IMG/VR virus record: IMGVR_UViG_3300047678_000835
Location: 1 to 41,269 of that record
Reading direction: 5' to 3' (one strand)
DNA: 41,269 bases
DNA from: a virus
Shown here in pieces: positions 39,422 through 41,269 of this stretch (position 1 is its first letter; each line of letters begins with the position of its first letter). Both the position numbers and the translations under genes were made by a program. The notes under the pieces were generated by a model. That model had not been told where the DNA came from. It saw nothing but the letters and a program-made list of their open reading frames with translations, and searched no databases.

Positions 39422-39787
39422 ATGAAGCGCATCGATTGCGACAACTGGACGGCGCTGCGGGCCAACCTGTGCGCGCGTTTCGGCGGCGCCTGCGCTTACT
39501 GCCGGCGGGTGGTGGGCATGCGCGGGACGGTGGACCACTGGCTGCCGCAGGCGTTGGGCGGCTCGAACGAGTTCGCCAACCTGCGCTGGTGCTGCCTGGC
39601 CTGCAACCGGGCCAAGGGCGCGATGACGCCGCAGGAATGGGCCGTGGCGCAGCCGCTGCTGCGGCCGGCGCTGGAGAGCCGGGCATCGACACGGGTGCGG
39701 CTGCTGCAGGCGGTGGCGGCACGGACGCGGGTGTGGCTGCAGGCGACCGGGCGCGGGCGAGTGACCCAAGGGGATGCACGTGAGTGA
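39422..39787 (+). CDS. HNH endonuclease-family protein
   Basis: A 121-residue protein with a compact HNH domain: zinc pair C24-x2-C27, catalytic-region DH at 38-39 (TVDHWLPQALGGSNE), N53 and second zinc pair C58-x2-C61 in WCCLACNRAKG. Complete and apparently active. HNH genes beside terminases assist packaging, but this one follows the tail tip gene, so homing, host DNA attack or a late role are all open. It overlaps the next gene by 14 bp. Confidence 0.85.
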   Translation: MKRIDCDNWTALRANLCARFGGACAYCRRVVGMRGTVDHWLPQALGGSNEFANLRWCCLACNRAKGAMTPQEWAVAQPLLRPALESRASTRVRLLQAVAARTRVWLQATGRGRVTQGDARE

Positions 39788-40295
39788 GCTGATGCCTGAG
39801 CCTGTCGATCAACCCGCAGTCGAGCCCGCCATCGAGCCCGACCGCATCGTCTTCGCGGCCGTCTACGAGCCTGGGACAGGTGCGGTGAAGCGCATCGTGC
39901 ACACGGCGCTGGCCACGCTGCCGCTGTGCCTGGCGGCGGACGAGACCTGGGCCGAGGTGCCGACCGGCGACCCGGACGTGGTGATCGACACCGACACCCG
40001 CCAGGTGCTGCAGCGCACGCCGCAGCCCGATGCCTGGCACGCGTGGGACCACGCGGCGCGCGTCTGGCGCGACCGGCTGGAGCCGGCGCAGCGCCTGGCC
40101 CTGGCCAGCGATGCGCGGCGGACGGAAATCGAGGGCGCGATCGCGGCGTTGGAGGCGAAGCAACCGCGCGCGCTGCGTGAGCTGGCGCTGGCCAACGGTA
40201 CGGACGAGACGGACGTGCGCGCTGCGGCCTGGCGAAAGCTGGCCGAGCTGGATGCGCAGATCGCCACGCTGCGCGCCGAGTTGGTGACGCTGTGA
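39774..40295 (+). CDS. Tail-region coiled-coil protein, possible fibre assembly role
   Basis: A 173-residue protein. An N-terminal Pro/Glu-rich strand is followed by a beta segment (DRIVFAAVYEPGTGAVKRIVHTAL, DPDVVIDTDTRQVLQR) and a C-terminal coiled coil (RLALASDARRTEIEGAIAALEAKQ, AAWRKLAELDAQIATLRAEL). The arrangement recalls small phage proteins near tail fibre genes. Its stop overlaps the sigma-factor start (GTGA). Confidence 0.6.
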   Translation: MHVSELMPEPVDQPAVEPAIEPDRIVFAAVYEPGTGAVKRIVHTALATLPLCLAADETWAEVPTGDPDVVIDTDTRQVLQRTPQPDAWHAWDHAARVWRDRLEPAQRLALASDARRTEIEGAIAALEAKQPRALRELALANGTDETDVRAAAWRKLAELDAQIATLRAELVTL

Positions 40296-41026
40296 CGCCT
40301 GACGAGCTGCAACGCTGGTTGGCCCGACGTACGCCCGACCTGCTGCGCGTGCACCGGCCGCTGGTGTGCCTGCTGGCCGCCCGGCTGTTTCGCCGGGTGT
40401 CCGCCAACGTGGAGTTCGACGACCTGGTGCAGGCGGGGATGCTGGGCCTGCTGGACGCGATCAGTCGTTTCGACCCGGACGCCGGGGTGGTGCTGTCGAC
40501 GTTCGCCACGCCGCGCATCGAGGGCGCGATGCTGGACGAACTGCGCGCCGCCGATTGGATGGGCACGAAGACGCGACGCCAGCGCAAGCGCGTCGACGAG
40601 ACGGTGCGCAGCCTGCAGCAGGACCTGCAGCGCTCGCCGCTGGAGGCGGAAGTGGCCAACGCGATGGGCCTGGCGCTGGAGCAATACCAGACGCTGCTGA
40701 CCCGGCTGCAACGTGGCCAGCCCGTGCCGCTGGGCCCGCCGCCAGGTGACGACAGCAGCCCACCCGGCCCAGCCTGGCTGGCCGCCGATCCGGCGCCGCA
40801 ACCGCTTGAAGCCCTGACCGACCAGCGCCTGCGCCAGGCGCTGGTGGAAGCCATCAAGGCGCTGCCCGACCGCCTGCAACTGGTGATGTCGCTGTATTAC
40901 GAGCACGACCTGACCTTGCGCGAGACCGGCGCGGTGTTGGGTGTGTCGGAGTCGATGGCCTGCCAGCTGCACAGCGCAGCCGTTGCAAGCCTGCGGCGCA
41001 AGCTGCGGGACTGGAGGCCGACCTAG
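40292..41026 (+). CDS. FliA-type alternative sigma factor carried by the phage
   Basis: A 244-residue protein from GTG 40292, overlapping the preceding stop. Region 2 spans about 22-90 with EFDDLVQAGMLGLLDAISRFDP and STFATPRIEGAMLDELRAADWM, the FliA/WhiG hallmark. Region 3 is about 95-140 (VDETVRSLQQDLQRSPLEAEVANAM) and region 4 about 184-240 (VEAIKALPDRLQLVMSLYYEHDLTLRETGAVLGVSES). All parts of a functional sigma28 are present at normal length. Coupling to tail genes argues against it being the host flagellar gene. Target promoters were not identified. Confidence 0.88.
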   Translation: MTPDELQRWLARRTPDLLRVHRPLVCLLAARLFRRVSANVEFDDLVQAGMLGLLDAISRFDPDAGVVLSTFATPRIEGAMLDELRAADWMGTKTRRQRKRVDETVRSLQQDLQRSPLEAEVANAMGLALEQYQTLLTRLQRGQPVPLGPPPGDDSSPPGPAWLAADPAPQPLEALTDQRLRQALVEAIKALPDRLQLVMSLYYEHDLTLRETGAVLGVSESMACQLHSAAVASLRRKLRDWRPT

Positions 41027-41040
41027 AAAAAAGACAGGGC

Positions 41041-41151
41041 GACCACCCAAGGTGTTGTAGCACCGAGGGTGGCCACTGAACCCACAAAAACAGCTTGTGA
41101 GCCCAGCCGAGGCCCTGCCACCTCCCGGGAGGCGGGCCAGTGTAACCACTG
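41041..41151 (+). promoter_or_regulatory. Structured leader upstream of the methyltransferase remnant
   Basis: Three consecutive hairpins: CCACCC/GGGTGG (41043-41048, 41067-41072) with inner GGTG/CACC; GGCCC/GGGCC (41111-41115, 41134-41138) enclosing the palindrome CCTCCCGGGAGG (41121-41132); and CAGTG/CACTG (41138-41142, 41147-41151) with a TAAC loop. It ends 13 bases before an ATG with GGAGG. By context it may belong to the published D12-methyl RNA class, but I could not verify this. Confidence 0.5.
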
Positions 41152-41164
41152 CCTGGAGGCTGCC

Positions 41165-41269
41165 ATGGCCACACCCATCATTCCCTGGATCGGCGGCAAA
41201 CCGGCGGAGCGGCGCGAGCTGGTGATCTGGAGCTGGGACCAAGCCGCGGAGCCGGCGGGGCTGTTTTGA
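41165..41269 (+). pseudogene. Internally deleted D12-class adenine DNA methyltransferase
   Basis: A 34-residue frame with a strong GGAGG site. MATPIIPWIGGK is the conserved start of D12-class (Dam-like) N6-adenine methyltransferases, containing the beginning of the AdoMet-binding motif (F/W-x-G-G-K). The remaining PAERRELVIWSWDQAAEPAGLF is like the end of the same family (ELVI then a hydrophobic GLF terminus). About 200 residues that should lie between are missing, yet the junction is in frame. No methyltransferase activity is expected. An assembly collapse cannot be excluded. Confidence 0.6.

Overview
This 41.3-kb, GC-rich window is almost entirely a Mu-like (transposable) prophage in what looks like a betaproteobacterium, probably Burkholderiales. 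That host assignment is an inference from base composition, a BcepMu gp16-type gene and GC-rich dispersed repeats. The phage is mosaic: regulation, transposition and head genes are of the Mu/BcepMu/B3 type, while the tail is of the long non-contractile siphovirus type (tube, frameshifted chaperone, very long tape measure, DUF2163/NlpC-P60/J-like tip).

Layout. 1-1932: a small membrane-protein gene, then leftward AlpA-like, ORF6C-like and XRE repressor genes. 1931-2139: inverted operator repeats and a good sigma70-type rightward promoter. 2778-6253: BcepMu gp16-like regulator, MuA-type DDE transposase and MuB-type AAA ATPase. 6250-11308: a tightly coupled early/middle operon of small genes, mostly joined by ATGA overlaps, including GemA, a Mor-like protein and Gam. 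11341-14307: a leftward cargo (moron) cluster with a SLATT-like two-helix membrane protein, a HEPN-like R-x4-H protein, a zinc-ribbon membrane protein and very small genes. 14390-14486: a hairpin string ending in a terminator. 14584-17922: lysis genes (holin, SLT transglycosylase, nested Rz/Rz1) and pre-terminase genes. 17434-22998: DUF1804, TerL, DUF935 portal, MuF and G. A minus-strand tRNA-like element (22348-22423) lies between F and G. 22998-24281: a second leftward three-gene cargo operon with its own terminator. 24345-24482: a strongly folded cloverleaf-like element. 24611-27293: protease, nested scaffold, decoration protein and capsid. 27440-39412: head completion and tail. 39422-41026: HNH protein, a small coiled-coil protein and a complete FliA-type sigma factor. 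41041-41269: a structured leader and the fused two ends of a deleted D12-class adenine methyltransferase.

Four things stand out. (1) An ~80-bp GC-rich palindromic repeat occurs eight times, six of them inside reading frames that stay open, so it adds peptide to phage proteins including the tape measure. (2) The 24345-24482 element has a 24-bp closing stem around three hairpins and no known family that I recognise. (3) A phage-borne FliA-like sigma factor is translationally coupled to the tail-end genes. (4) The leftward cargo has the look of a defence or exclusion island. Neither prophage terminus could be located: the left end may lie before position 1, and the right end is probably beyond 41269.
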